DNA from: Deinococcus radiotolerans
GTDB lineage: Bacteria > Deinococcota > Deinococci > Deinococcales > Deinococcaceae
Direction of reading: 5' to 3'
Length of the DNA stretch: 64,000 bases
NCBI RefSeq assembly: GCF_014647435.1
Contig: NZ_BMPE01000001.1
Span: forward strand, 744,001 to 808,000
Below the pieces are notes generated by a model. It was not told the DNA's origin. It searched no databases and was given only the letters and a program-made list of their open reading frames with translations. This document shows, in pieces, positions 23,842 to 31,043 of this stretch (position 1 is the first letter of the stretch; each line of letters opens with the position of its first letter). A program made the position numbers and the translations under genes.

Positions 23842-25914
23842 TCAGTCCGCCGCCTCTTGCATGTGGATGGCGAGGTTGGCGTACGCGATGGCGCGGCTGA
23901 AGGGTGGGGGCACGGCGTTCCCACACATCCGCACCTGCGCGCGCTTCGACAGCGGCACGGCCTTGCCCTTCTTGTTCCGCGTCATGAACTCGATCTGGTA
24001 GGTCTCAGGAAAGCCCTGCGCGCGGTACAGCTCCCGGGGTTCGAGCATCCGCATGCCGATATCGGTGATCACGTACGCCTCGCCGTTCAGGTGCACGAGC
24101 ACCAGGCCGCGGTCATGATCGGCGTGCGGGTCCAGTTGTGCGCCCAGGTGCTCGCGCAGGAAGGCGTACACCTTCCGCGCCCCGGCCTGCTGCTCAGTCG
24201 TCAGCCCCGTACCGCATTCGGCGGTAAGCAACAGGCTCTTTCCACCGCCCTGCGTGGTGATGGTCCGGGCGGGTTCGCTGGCGGCGTGCCCGACGCTGGT
24301 CCCGAACTGCCGCACGACCTGCGCGGTGGCCAGCCCGAAGCGTTCCCGGGTGGACTGCGTGTTGATCGGCCGACCCGCCGACTTGGGCGGTGAGTTGCGG
24401 TTGTACTGGACGAGCTGGGCGGTCAGGACGTCATGCGGCTTGCCCTGGCTGGTCACGGTCTTCACGGGCACGTCGGCGGGGTACGGGGCGGTCTCCGGAG
24501 CGCAGTGCCCGCCGTTCTGCCGGACGAGCTGCACCGTGGCTACGGCCTTGCTGGCCTTGGTGACCTCGGTGGTGCCGGGCACGTCCACGGGGTAAGCACC
24601 CAGGCTTCGGCTGCGCTGGTTGTCGATCTTCACGACCGTGGCGCTGGTCAGGGCGTGGACGTTCCCCGTGCTGGGCCGGGCCGGTTCCCCACCGGCCGTC
24701 ACCGTGTGCAGAGGTTCGGTAGCGGGCGTGCCGACACTGCCGGTACGGATCTTGGTCAGGCTGGCCACCGTGAGGCGCGACCCGTTTTCACTCGTCACCA
24801 CCGTGGGCAAGGGCGCAGTAACGGGCTGAGTACGGGGTGCCTGTCCCGGTCGCTCGCCGTAGCGGGGTGCCAGTGCTGCTGTCACGAGGGTCTGTGCGTT
24901 GCTCTGCGTCGTGGCGGTGCCGAGTGGCGCATTGGCGGCGCGGGGAGCGTTCTGGTAGGTCTGCGGGGCCATCTGAGCCACGACGGCCCCGTGCGCGTCG
25001 TGCGCAGCGGTCAGGGTCCGCATGGGCTCGTCTGCGCCCTGACCCCGGAACGAGTCGCCCTGGTGGTTACAGGTCACCACGAACGGACGGGCGGCGCGGA
25101 GCGTGAACCGCAGGATGCCCTGCGCGATCCGGTGGTGCGTGGCCGGCACCAGGACCTTCTTCCGCCCGAAGATCGAGGGGGCAGGGATGTCCCAGTCGAT
25201 GCAGTCCGCCGCGGTCTTCCAGACTTCCAACTCGCCGGACTGCACGCGGGGATCAGTGGGCTTGCCGTGCGTGGGGATGGGCCAGACGATGGGTTGGCCG
25301 TCACGGCGGGCCACGATGAACAGCCGCTTGCGGCTGGTGGGCGCGCCGAACTCGTACGCGACCAGTTCCCGCCACTGCACCTGGTACCCGTGGCGCTGCA
25401 GGGCGTTCACCCAGCTGCGGAAGGTGCGGCCCTGCTGTTTCGGGCAGGGACGGCCGTTTTCTCCGAGGGGCCCCCACGTCCTGAACTCTTCAACGTTTTC
25501 CACCACGATCACGCGGGGGCGGACCGTGGCGGCCCAGCGCAGCGCCACCCAGGCGAGACCCCTGATCTCTTTGCTGACGGGCTTGCCGCCCTTGGCCTTG
25601 CTGAAGTGCTTGCAATCGGGGCTGAACCACGCCAGGGCGACGGGCCGCCCGGCGGTGACCTGACGCGGGTCGACTTCCCAGACGCTCTCGCAGAAGTGCT
25701 GCGTGTGCGGGTGGTTGACCTCGTGCATGGCCACCGCTTCAGGGTCGTGGTTGACCGCAATGTCCACGGGGCGGCCCAGGGCCTGCTCGAGGCCGGTGCT
25801 GGCGCCGCCACCGCCCGCGAAGTTATCGACGATCAGTTCACCCTCGGCCACGACCGCGCCGGCGGCCAGCCCCAGGTAGGGGAACAGCGGAGCGTACCCG
25901 GTGTCGTGTTTCAC
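23842..25914 (-). CDS. DNA (cytosine-5) methyltransferase with long repeat-rich insert
   Basis: About 690 residues from GTG 25914 (GTGA overlap with the upstream gene). Motif I is IVDNFAGGGGASTGLEQALG; motif IV is SPDCKHFSK, with the catalytic Cys in an SPDC instead of PCQ context; motif VI is VVENVEEF; motif VIII is EFGAPTSRKRLFIVAR. The C-terminal motifs IX-X are LEPRELYRAQGFPETYQI and CGNAVPPPFSRAIA. Between them lies a ~370-residue insert with about seven units of the form 'EP..T(V/I)T....LL.A.LV'. It probably protects phage DNA from restriction. Confidence 0.93.
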   Translation of the reverse strand: MKHDTGYAPLFPYLGLAAGAVVAEGELIVDNFAGGGGASTGLEQALGRPVDIAVNHDPEAVAMHEVNHPHTQHFCESVWEVDPRQVTAGRPVALAWFSPDCKHFSKAKGGKPVSKEIRGLAWVALRWAATVRPRVIVVENVEEFRTWGPLGENGRPCPKQQGRTFRSWVNALQRHGYQVQWRELVAYEFGAPTSRKRLFIVARRDGQPIVWPIPTHGKPTDPRVQSGELEVWKTAADCIDWDIPAPSIFGRKKVLVPATHHRIAQGILRFTLRAARPFVVTCNHQGDSFRGQGADEPMRTLTAAHDAHGAVVAQMAPQTYQNAPRAANAPLGTATTQSNAQTLVTAALAPRYGERPGQAPRTQPVTAPLPTVVTSENGSRLTVASLTKIRTGSVGTPATEPLHTVTAGGEPARPSTGNVHALTSATVVKIDNQRSRSLGAYPVDVPGTTEVTKASKAVATVQLVRQNGGHCAPETAPYPADVPVKTVTSQGKPHDVLTAQLVQYNRNSPPKSAGRPINTQSTRERFGLATAQVVRQFGTSVGHAASEPARTITTQGGGKSLLLTAECGTGLTTEQQAGARKVYAFLREHLGAQLDPHADHDRGLVLVHLNGEAYVITDIGMRMLEPRELYRAQGFPETYQIEFMTRNKKGKAVPLSKRAQVRMCGNAVPPPFSRAIAYANLAIHMQEAAD

Positions 25915-26207
25915 CGCAGCCACGCCACACCGTCCCGATCCTGCTGCGCGCCCTGCAGGTGCTGAATCCACCCGGCGAGGGTGTACGTGGGGTTCCCGAT
26001 GAGGCGCTCGAGCATGGCGGTGGCCTCACCGTCCGTGAGGTCTTCCAGGTCGGTGAGGCTGGGGGTGCCGTTCAGGTACGCGGCCAGCGCGAGGGGTTGG
26101 TGCGGTTCGTGCTGGGTCAGGGCGTGGTACAGCTCGGGCCTCAGGTCAGCGGGAACCATCTGCGGGAGACCCGCGTATTTCTTGGCAGTGGTCGTGTGTG
26201 AGATCAT
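25911..26207 (-). CDS. Unknown small early protein
   Basis: 98 residues, ATG 26207 with AGGTGAC upstream. It starts MISHTTTAKKYAGLPQMVPA and includes an acidic helical segment LTDLEDLTDGEATAMLERLIG. It is coupled to the methyltransferase by a 4-nt overlap. No family is recognised. Confidence 0.55.
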   Translation of the reverse strand: MISHTTTAKKYAGLPQMVPADLRPELYHALTQHEPHQPLALAAYLNGTPSLTDLEDLTDGEATAMLERLIGNPTYTLAGWIQHLQGAQQDRDGVAWLR

Positions 26208-26229
26208 GTGGTGTCACCTCCGGGTGAAC

Positions 26230-26267
26230 GAAGCCCCGCCCCGCCGGCAAGCAAGTGGCGGGGCTTC
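26230..26267 (-). terminator. Hairpin between early genes
   Basis: An 11-bp inverted repeat, GAAGCCCCGCC / GGCGGGGCTTC, with a 16-nt loop, 10 nt behind the stop at 26277. There is no T run on the minus strand, so it may be a partial terminator or a stabilising 3' hairpin. Confidence 0.45.
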
Positions 26268-26276
26268 GGTTTGGAG

Positions 26277-26915
26277 TCAGTAGCCGTAGTCAGCGTCGCC
26301 GCTGGGGTTGCGCCGCGCGGGTGGCGCGCTGGGGGCCGTCATGAGCGGCTCGGTCTCCCCCGTCGCGGCGGGGGCCTTCTTCTTCTTGCCGCCGCTGGTG
26401 GGCATGGGACTCGCCCCGGCCGCAGCGCAGGTGTTGTAGCCCTTGGCGTTCACGCCCAGGGTCAGCTGCGCCGCGCGGCCGAACAGGGTCTCCCCGTCGA
26501 AGTCCAGGGCCAGCACCTTCAGGAACGCCTTGCGGCCGCTGTCGGTCACTTCACCCACGGCGGCGGCCAGGTCGTCGTAGCTCTGGATGTCGGGCCCGAG
26601 GTCGATGCTCACGCGGGCCGCGTCGTCGTCGGTCAGGGGACGGCCCACCAGGGCGCTGAGGCGGTTGGTCCACTTGGCCTTGTCGTTCAGGCGGAAGCCG
26701 AGGGGGATGCGGACGAAGCTGTCGCTGAACGTGTCGCCGTCCTGGTCTTCCCAGACGAGGCGGGCCTGGGGGAAGGTTTTGGTCTTGTCGTCGAAGTCGC
26801 TGCCTTCGTCGATGATGATTTCCTTGAGGGTGAAGACGTAGGTGCCGGGGTCGCCTTCGAACCGGTTGGTGTCGCCGCTGCTCTGTCCTTTGCTGCTCTG
26901 CATGCTGATGGCCAT
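26277..26915 (-). CDS. Unknown replication-region protein with basic and acidic tail
   Basis: About 212 residues, ATG 26915 behind AGGAG. Residues ~20-150 form a compact alpha/beta domain (YVFTLKEIIIDEGSDFDD, RLVWEDQDGDTFSDSFVRIP, KVLALDFDGETLFGRAAQL). The tail has GGKKKKAPAATG and ends in DADYGY. The layout recalls single-stranded-DNA-binding or recombination-associated phage proteins, but I cannot assign a family. Confidence 0.6.
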   Translation of the reverse strand: MAISMQSSKGQSSGDTNRFEGDPGTYVFTLKEIIIDEGSDFDDKTKTFPQARLVWEDQDGDTFSDSFVRIPLGFRLNDKAKWTNRLSALVGRPLTDDDAARVSIDLGPDIQSYDDLAAAVGEVTDSGRKAFLKVLALDFDGETLFGRAAQLTLGVNAKGYNTCAAAGASPMPTSGGKKKKAPAATGETEPLMTAPSAPPARRNPSGDADYGY

Positions 26916-27038
26916 GTGGGTGCTCCTGGGTGGGTCCATCGGTGGTCGGGTGTGTGTCCGGTGGTCGATGGGTGGGGGTCTTGGTGTCCGTGCCGCTGGG
27001 CCGCTGTGCGTTGGGCAGCCGCACCCCTGCCAGAGGGG

Positions 27039-27410
27039 TTAGGGCTTCGCGCCGTACATGAAGGGCGGCTCGTCACTGATGCCGACTTCGGGCACCGTGA
27101 CTTCCAGCAACTTCAGGAGCGTCTTGCAGCGGTCGATCTCGCTCTGGCAGGCGGTCAGATTCGTGCGGGCCAGGGCTACCTGCGCCTGCACTTCGGCCAG
27201 CACCTTGTACTCACTGGCAAGCCGCTCGCGCAGCTGCCCCTCGCGCGTCTCGGCGTTCTTCCCATCGATGAGCCCTCTGGCCAGCAGGTCGGCCTTCTCG
27301 CCTTCGAGCACGCCCCGCTGGTGAGCTTCCAGTGCGGTGGCGTCAGCGAGGTTGTAGATGGCGCGGTTCACGCGGTCGTACGCGGCATTGATCTGCTCGG
27401 CGGTGATCAC
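27039..27410 (-). CDS. Coiled-coil early protein
   Basis: 123 residues from GTG 27410, overlapping the upstream stop by 4 nt (GTGA). Most of it is helical (ALEAHQRGVLEGEKADLLAR, ASEYKVLAEVQAQVALARTN) with heptad-like hydrophobics. The end is DEPPFMYGAKP. Unknown function; similar small helical proteins are common beside phage recombination genes. Confidence 0.6.
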   Translation of the reverse strand: MITAEQINAAYDRVNRAIYNLADATALEAHQRGVLEGEKADLLARGLIDGKNAETREGQLRERLASEYKVLAEVQAQVALARTNLTACQSEIDRCKTLLKLLEVTVPEVGISDEPPFMYGAKP

Positions 27411-27694
27411 GCGCGCCCCCGGACGGTGACGAGCCCGTCGTCTCCGCGGATGGCGTTCCGGGCGGCCAGGGCGCGGGTGAGCTGGTCCGCGTTCCGGTAC
27501 ACCCGTTTCGCCACGGCCCGGCGCTGCCGCGTGGTCTGGGGCGTGATGTTGGAGGCGTCGCACGCGGCGCAGACGTCGAGGTGACTGGATTCCCCGCAGA
27601 TGCGGCAGTCGCACATGCGGGGTGCGCCCAGGAGCACGGTGGCCGTGATGAGGATCAGGCCAATGAACACGACGGCGATCAGCAGGGTCAGCAT
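27407..27694 (-). CDS. Membrane-anchored zinc-finger-like protein
   Basis: 95 residues starting MLTLLIAVVFIGLILITATV, a clear N-terminal membrane helix. It is followed by MCDCRICGESSHLDVCAACD, a cluster of six cysteines fit to bind zinc, and a basic Arg-rich C-terminus. GGAGG lies upstream of ATG 27694. Unknown early function at the membrane. Confidence 0.6.
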   Translation of the reverse strand: MLTLLIAVVFIGLILITATVLLGAPRMCDCRICGESSHLDVCAACDASNITPQTTRQRRAVAKRVYRNADQLTRALAARNAIRGDDGLVTVRGRA

Positions 27695-27753
27695 GGTTTG
27701 GCCTCCACGGGGCGCGGGGCGGGCTTCGGGGCGGGTTCGTTGTAGCGGGCCAT
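27688..27753 (-). CDS. Possible 21-residue coupling peptide
   Basis: ATG 27753 overlaps the preceding stop by 1 nt, and the TGA overlaps the next ATG region. The peptide is Pro-rich (MARYNEPAPKPAPRPVEAKP plus Cys). Its 3' part carries the GGAGG for the next gene. It may serve only to couple translation. Confidence 0.28.
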   Translation of the reverse strand: MARYNEPAPKPAPRPVEAKPC

Positions 27754-27863
27754 CAGCGGACCGCCAGGGCGATGGTCAGCGCGGCGGCGACGATCAGACC
27801 GCCGCCCAGCCAGCGGCTGTACAGGGCCTGCGTGGCGTGCACGCCGAAACGGACGCGGTTCAC
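27753..27863 (-). CDS. Tiny single-helix membrane protein
   Basis: 36 residues from GTG 27863 (GTGA overlap). It reads MNRVRFGVHATQALYSRWLG and then a hydrophobic helix GGLIVAAALTIALAVR to the end. It is one of several tiny early membrane proteins; the function is unknown. Confidence 0.45.
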   Translation of the reverse strand: MNRVRFGVHATQALYSRWLGGGLIVAAALTIALAVR

Positions 27864-28048
27864 GCCGCGCCGCCGGGGAACAGGGGCACGCTGACCGGGG
27901 CAGTCACGGGGGCGGATTCGCTGCTGCGCAGGGCCTTGAGTGCGTTCGACTGCGCGGCGCTCAGGCCGTTCTGCCACTGCTCGCGTTCCAGCAGGTTCAG
28001 GAGCGCCTGGCGCTCGTTCTCAGTGAGGGTGACCGTGTGCTGTACCAT
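27860..28048 (-). CDS. Small early protein
   Basis: 62 residues, ATG 28048 behind GGAGGT. It begins MVQHTVTLTENERQALLNLL, a helical segment, and ends in a Pro/Val/Ala-rich tail. No family is recognised. Confidence 0.55.
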   Translation of the reverse strand: MVQHTVTLTENERQALLNLLEREQWQNGLSAAQSNALKALRSSESAPVTAPVSVPLFPGGAA

Positions 28049-28109
28049 GTATGTACCTCCTCCCCCCGCTGAGCCGTTGCACCGGCTGTGACGCGGGGGG
28101 TGTGTGTTT

Positions 28110-28244
28110 TCAAGCGGGCTTGGTGTTGGTGGCGGCTTCCCGTTTCTGGCGGCCCAGTTCAGCGGCGCGGTGCAGGATGACCAGCACCCTCTGCGCTGCC
28201 GCCGGGTCGTGGCGGGTGGTGATGACGGGCTTCTTAGGGGTCAT
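28110..28244 (-). CDS. Small early protein coupled to the antirepressor
   Basis: 44 residues. The ATG overlaps the antirepressor stop (ATGA). The sequence starts MTPKKPVITTRHDPAAAQRV and continues as a basic helix (LVILHRAAELGRQKREAA). It may be a small DNA-associated protein; unproven. Confidence 0.5.
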   Translation of the reverse strand: MTPKKPVITTRHDPAAAQRVLVILHRAAELGRQKREAATNTKPA

Positions 28245-28984
28245 GCCAGGGCTGCCAGTTCGCGCAGCACGGCCTTCTTCTGCGCTTCGAGGCTCAGGAG
28301 GCGGCGCGCGAGTTGCTCGGTGCTCGTGTCAGTGGGCAGCAGGCGGGGTTGGTGACGGTTCGCGGCCTTGGTGCGGGCCGCAGCGCCCACCACGCGGACA
28401 ACGGCGGCCACGCCGGGGCGCGCCTCGCCCTGGTAGGGCGTGAACGTGACGTCCGGCCAGATGGCCTGCACGTCAGGCAGGGGGTACAGGTAGGCGGGCG
28501 CGCCACAGCGCGATTCCAGGAAGTGGTGCGTGGCTTCAATGCCCTGACGACGCAGGGTCGCGCTGGCGTGACGCGGGGGGATGCCGACTGCGGCACTCAC
28601 GCCGCGCGCGCTGATCAGGGCGGGGGTACCAGCCTGGGGCGCAGTCATGACGCCGATCACGAGGTCTTCAGCCATGTCGCGGAACAGCCGGGCGCGGGCA
28701 CTGCGGATGAAGAAGCCCAGGCGTACGATCCCGCGTTTCGTCCAGAGGGTGACCTGCTGAGCACCCTGTCCGGGCCGGGCGTCAGGATTCCTGACGCTCA
28801 GAAAATGCTTGCCCTCGACAAACTCTTCCCCGTTACTGCGCTTCTGCTCGCGGATAGTGGAAGGGCTCACGCCGTAGCCCAGGGCCACCTGCTCGGTAGT
28901 GGCGGTGAACTCGTGGGTCGGGTCAGGGGTCAGCACGACCTCCTGGGTTCCGACTTCGAGAACGTAGGGTAGAATCTGAGTCAT
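28241..28984 (-). CDS. Phage antirepressor-like regulatory protein
   Basis: 247 residues, ATG 28984 behind AGGAGGT. The N-terminal ~100 residues match the BRO/ORF6N-type domain of phage antirepressors: TTEQVALGYGVSPSTIREQK, EFVEGKHFL, and LWTKRGIVRLGFFIRSARAR then LFRDMAED. The C-terminal part is Ala/Arg-rich with helical ends and may bind a partner. It is the second gene leftward of the immunity region. The target, probably the repressor at 29419, is inferred. Confidence 0.78.
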   Translation of the reverse strand: MTQILPYVLEVGTQEVVLTPDPTHEFTATTEQVALGYGVSPSTIREQKRSNGEEFVEGKHFLSVRNPDARPGQGAQQVTLWTKRGIVRLGFFIRSARARLFRDMAEDLVIGVMTAPQAGTPALISARGVSAAVGIPPRHASATLRRQGIEATHHFLESRCGAPAYLYPLPDVQAIWPDVTFTPYQGEARPGVAAVVRVVGAAARTKAANRHQPRLLPTDTSTEQLARRLLSLEAQKKAVLRELAALA

Positions 28985-29057
28985 GCCATTGACCTCCTGG
29001 GGTCGGTGGGCGGGGCGCTCGGACGAGGGGCGTCCCTTTTCTTTGTCCCATCCGCAT

Positions 29058-29246
29058 TCATTCCGGTTTCAATCCGAGGTACAGGAATAGAAAATTCACT
29101 GTGCTCTTCTGGGTAGATGCGGAGCCGGAAACTGCGGCGCGGACAGTGTTCATGCTCAGTGCAGTGCCACGCGCGATGCTCCGCAGCGAAACGCGATCGG
29201 CCTGCACCTTCGCCTGAATCGCCTTCAATTTCTCTGCCGTCGTCAT
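29058..29246 (-). CDS. Cro-like HTH regulator
   Basis: 62 residues: MTTAEKLKAIQAKVQADRVS, then LRSIARGTALSMNTVRAAVSG, a helix-turn-helix. It is divergent to the repressor gene and is the first gene of the leftward early operon. The start lies 9 nt behind a consensus promoter, so it is probably translated from a nearly leaderless mRNA. It should antagonise the repressor as Cro does. Confidence 0.75.
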   Translation of the reverse strand: MTTAEKLKAIQAKVQADRVSLRSIARGTALSMNTVRAAVSGSASTQKSTVNFLFLYLGLKPE

Positions 29247-29255
29247 GGTGAGCTG

Positions 29256-29284
29256 AGTCTAGTCCGGTTTTATTCTTGTGTCAA
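29256..29284 (-). promoter_or_regulatory. Early leftward promoter (TTGACA-17-TAGACT)
   Basis: On the minus strand TTGACA (29284-29279) is separated by exactly 17 nt from TAGACT (29261-29256). The Cro ATG follows 9 nt later. It is the strongest sigma-70-type promoter match I noticed in the prophage. Confidence 0.85.
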
Positions 29285-29418
29285 TCCTGATACGGGACTA
29301 TTCCGAGAATAATGTCAATTTTGCCGCGTGTCGGAACTGATACCGTACCATTCGCGTAACAGTCCGCATGTTGGCGTATCCCGGAACAATTCAGCGGCCA
29401 CTGTTGTCAGGAACATCT
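29285..29418. promoter_or_regulatory. Immunity control region with candidate operators
   Basis: Between the divergent cro-like and repressor genes lie TGATACGGGA (29288-29297), TGATACCGTA (29338-29347), GTATCCCGGA (29376-29385, inverted), and the palindrome TATTC-CGA-GAATA (29299-29311). The first sits directly beside the leftward -35 box. These are candidate repressor/Cro operators. A clear rightward promoter for the repressor was not identified. Confidence 0.55.
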
Positions 29419-29952
29419 ATGACCCATGACGCAGAAACAGCCAAACAGCACGGCAAATTCCTTGACGAGCGGCGTCAGGACTTAGGCCTGAAGTGGTCCG
29501 AAGTTGCCCGGGATATGGAACGCCTGCACGGCATCAGCGTCACTGCGGACTACCTCAGTAAGGTCAAGCGAGGTGCTGCACCCCTTGCGAAAGTCTCTCT
29601 CGATGTACGGGAAGCGCTCAGGAACGTTCTCCGCATCCCTGATGCGATCTGGGAACAAGAGACTGGTCTCTATACACCTACCGCTACGACATCGGGTTCG
29701 ATGAGTCGCCCTGGCCCTCTCGTCAAGCCTCGCCTCCCAGAGGTCGAAGTCCGCCTGGAAGTCCCCATTGGACTGCAAGAGGCCATCGAAAAGTACGGCG
29801 ACGACTACCCGGAACTCCACCTGGAAGCCAATCAGCGCGCACTCACCAGCCTGCACCGGTACGGTGGCGCCAACGATCTCAGCTCGAAAGAGTGGTTCGA
29901 GGTGTTCATGGCCAACCGTCGCTGGCTCGTGAGGGCTGATGACCGAAATTGA
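29419..29952 (+). CDS. Phage repressor, XRE-type HTH
   Basis: 177 residues, ATG 29419 behind AGGA. The N-terminal HTH spans ~10-70 (FLDERRQDLGLKWSEVARDM, then ITVTADYLSKVKRG-like spacing and DVREALRNVLRIP). The C-terminus is acidic (ALTSLHRYGGANDLSSKEWF) and probably the oligomerisation or protease-sensing part. The next gene encodes an ImmA-type protease and overlaps by 14 nt, so cleavage-controlled induction is likely. Confidence 0.82.
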   Translation: MTHDAETAKQHGKFLDERRQDLGLKWSEVARDMERLHGISVTADYLSKVKRGAAPLAKVSLDVREALRNVLRIPDAIWEQETGLYTPTATTSGSMSRPGPLVKPRLPEVEVRLEVPIGLQEAIEKYGDDYPELHLEANQRALTSLHRYGGANDLSSKEWFEVFMANRRWLVRADDRN

Positions 29953-30598
29953 CCACCTACCCGCCGAGTTCATCTGGTACCTCAAGGAATACCAGGCGGC
30001 CACTGGGCATGATCCGAACGCGTGGCGGGTGCTGGAACGCGCAGGCGTGCGGCGCCGAGTTGGCAAGGACAACTACGTCATCACCGACCTCGAACCCCCC
30101 ATCGTGGAACTTCAGCCCTGGTACTACGGGTGGAATAACGACGTGGTGCGGCACGAGCTGGCGCACCTGATCCTCGCCTGGTCACGAGTGGAAGCGCATC
30201 TGATTGACACCTTGGGCAGCCGTGAAGCTGCCCTGCCCTTTATTGAGTCGCTGTGCAATCAGGCCCTGGCGTTCCTCCAGATCACGCAACCGATGGTCGA
30301 CCAGGCCGTGAAGAAGCACGGCGTGTCCGCGAAGGCCGTGCGGCAGATGATGCGCGTCAGTGGCGCGAAGTCGGACCGTGCTCTGCACCGCCTCATTCAG
30401 GACAACCCTGATGCTCGCCGAGCGGGGTACATCACGACGGGGAACTACATCCAGCACGTCTCGTACTGCAACCTGCCGCTCCCCTTCTGGGCATTTGAGC
30501 GCGTACCAGAGCCCACCACGTGTTTCCCTGTAGAGGCCAATGCCACCGCCGTCCGGATACCGAACCGGCCTCAAGTGATCGGCGTGTGCTGGGGCTGA
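29939..30598 (+). CDS. ImmA/IrrE-family metallopeptidase
   Basis: 219 residues. The zinc motif HELAH (RHELAHLILAWSRVEAH) near residue 72 marks the ImmA/IrrE family. Members cleave XRE-type repressors: ImmA in ICEBs1, IrrE/PprI acting on DdrO in Deinococcus. Overlap with the repressor gene points to a dedicated protease-repressor pair that induces the prophage after a stress signal. The substrate assignment is inference from gene order. Confidence 0.88.
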   Translation: MTEIDHLPAEFIWYLKEYQAATGHDPNAWRVLERAGVRRRVGKDNYVITDLEPPIVELQPWYYGWNNDVVRHELAHLILAWSRVEAHLIDTLGSREAALPFIESLCNQALAFLQITQPMVDQAVKKHGVSAKAVRQMMRVSGAKSDRALHRLIQDNPDARRAGYITTGNYIQHVSYCNLPLPFWAFERVPEPTTCFPVEANATAVRIPNRPQVIGVCWG

Positions 30599-30599
30599 C

Positions 30600-30937
30600 C
30601 GTGGGGCAGTGGGAGGCGGCGTGACCTGGCGCACCGCACGGCAGAAGAAACACCCGCCCCCTGACCCCACCCAACCCATCCCCCCACGCCTCCGCCTCAA
30701 ACACGCCCGAGAAGCCCGGAAGATCCGGCAAGAGGACGTCGCCACGTACACCTCCCAGCTCGGCCCGGAGCACGCCATCTCCAAGACACTGCTCTCCCAC
30801 GTGGAGCTCGGCCGATCCCGCCTCTCCGCGCTCGGGCCAAAGCGATTGGACGCCCTGAGGCAGGCACTGGGCATGACTGCAGACGAGTGGCGAACCCAGG
30901 TGGAAGAGTGAGCGTGGGGCAGTGGGAGGCGGCGTGA
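30600..30937. repeat. 25-bp direct repeat flanking the second HTH gene
   Basis: Identical 25-bp copies lie at 30600-30624 and 30913-30937, 313 bp apart. Each contains a GGGAGG ribosome binding site followed by GTG. The first copy drives the HTH gene at 30621. The second leads into only nine codons (30934-30963) and then the AT-rich cassette begins. Confidence 0.9.
30621..30911 (+). CDS. Second XRE-type HTH protein
   Basis: 96 residues from GTG 30621, preceded by GGGAGG inside the direct repeat. The N-terminus is Pro/Lys-rich (RQKKHPPPDPTQPIPPRLRL). The HTH follows: KHAREARKIRQEDVATYTSQ, then ISKTLLSHVELGRSRL and a helical end LDALRQALGMTADEW. It may regulate the cassette or integrase behind it. 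Confidence 0.72.
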   Translation: MTWRTARQKKHPPPDPTQPIPPRLRLKHAREARKIRQEDVATYTSQLGPEHAISKTLLSHVELGRSRLSALGPKRLDALRQALGMTADEWRTQVEE

Positions 30938-30959
30938 ATCGGATAGGCATAGGCCTCGT

Positions 30960-30988
30960 TTGAACCGAAGTGATTAGGCATATATACC
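30960..30988 (+). promoter_or_regulatory. Promoter of the AT-rich cassette (TTGAAC-17-TATACC)
   Basis: TTGAAC at 30960-30965 and TATACC at 30983-30988 are spaced by 17 nt, 55 nt upstream of the first cassette start. Short repeats of TAGGCATA occur just upstream and within the spacer. Confidence 0.6.
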
Positions 30989-31043
30989 CGGTCTCCATGA
31001 GCCTCTTCTTCGTGTAGAGGGATCTTTCAATCAAGGTGACGAA

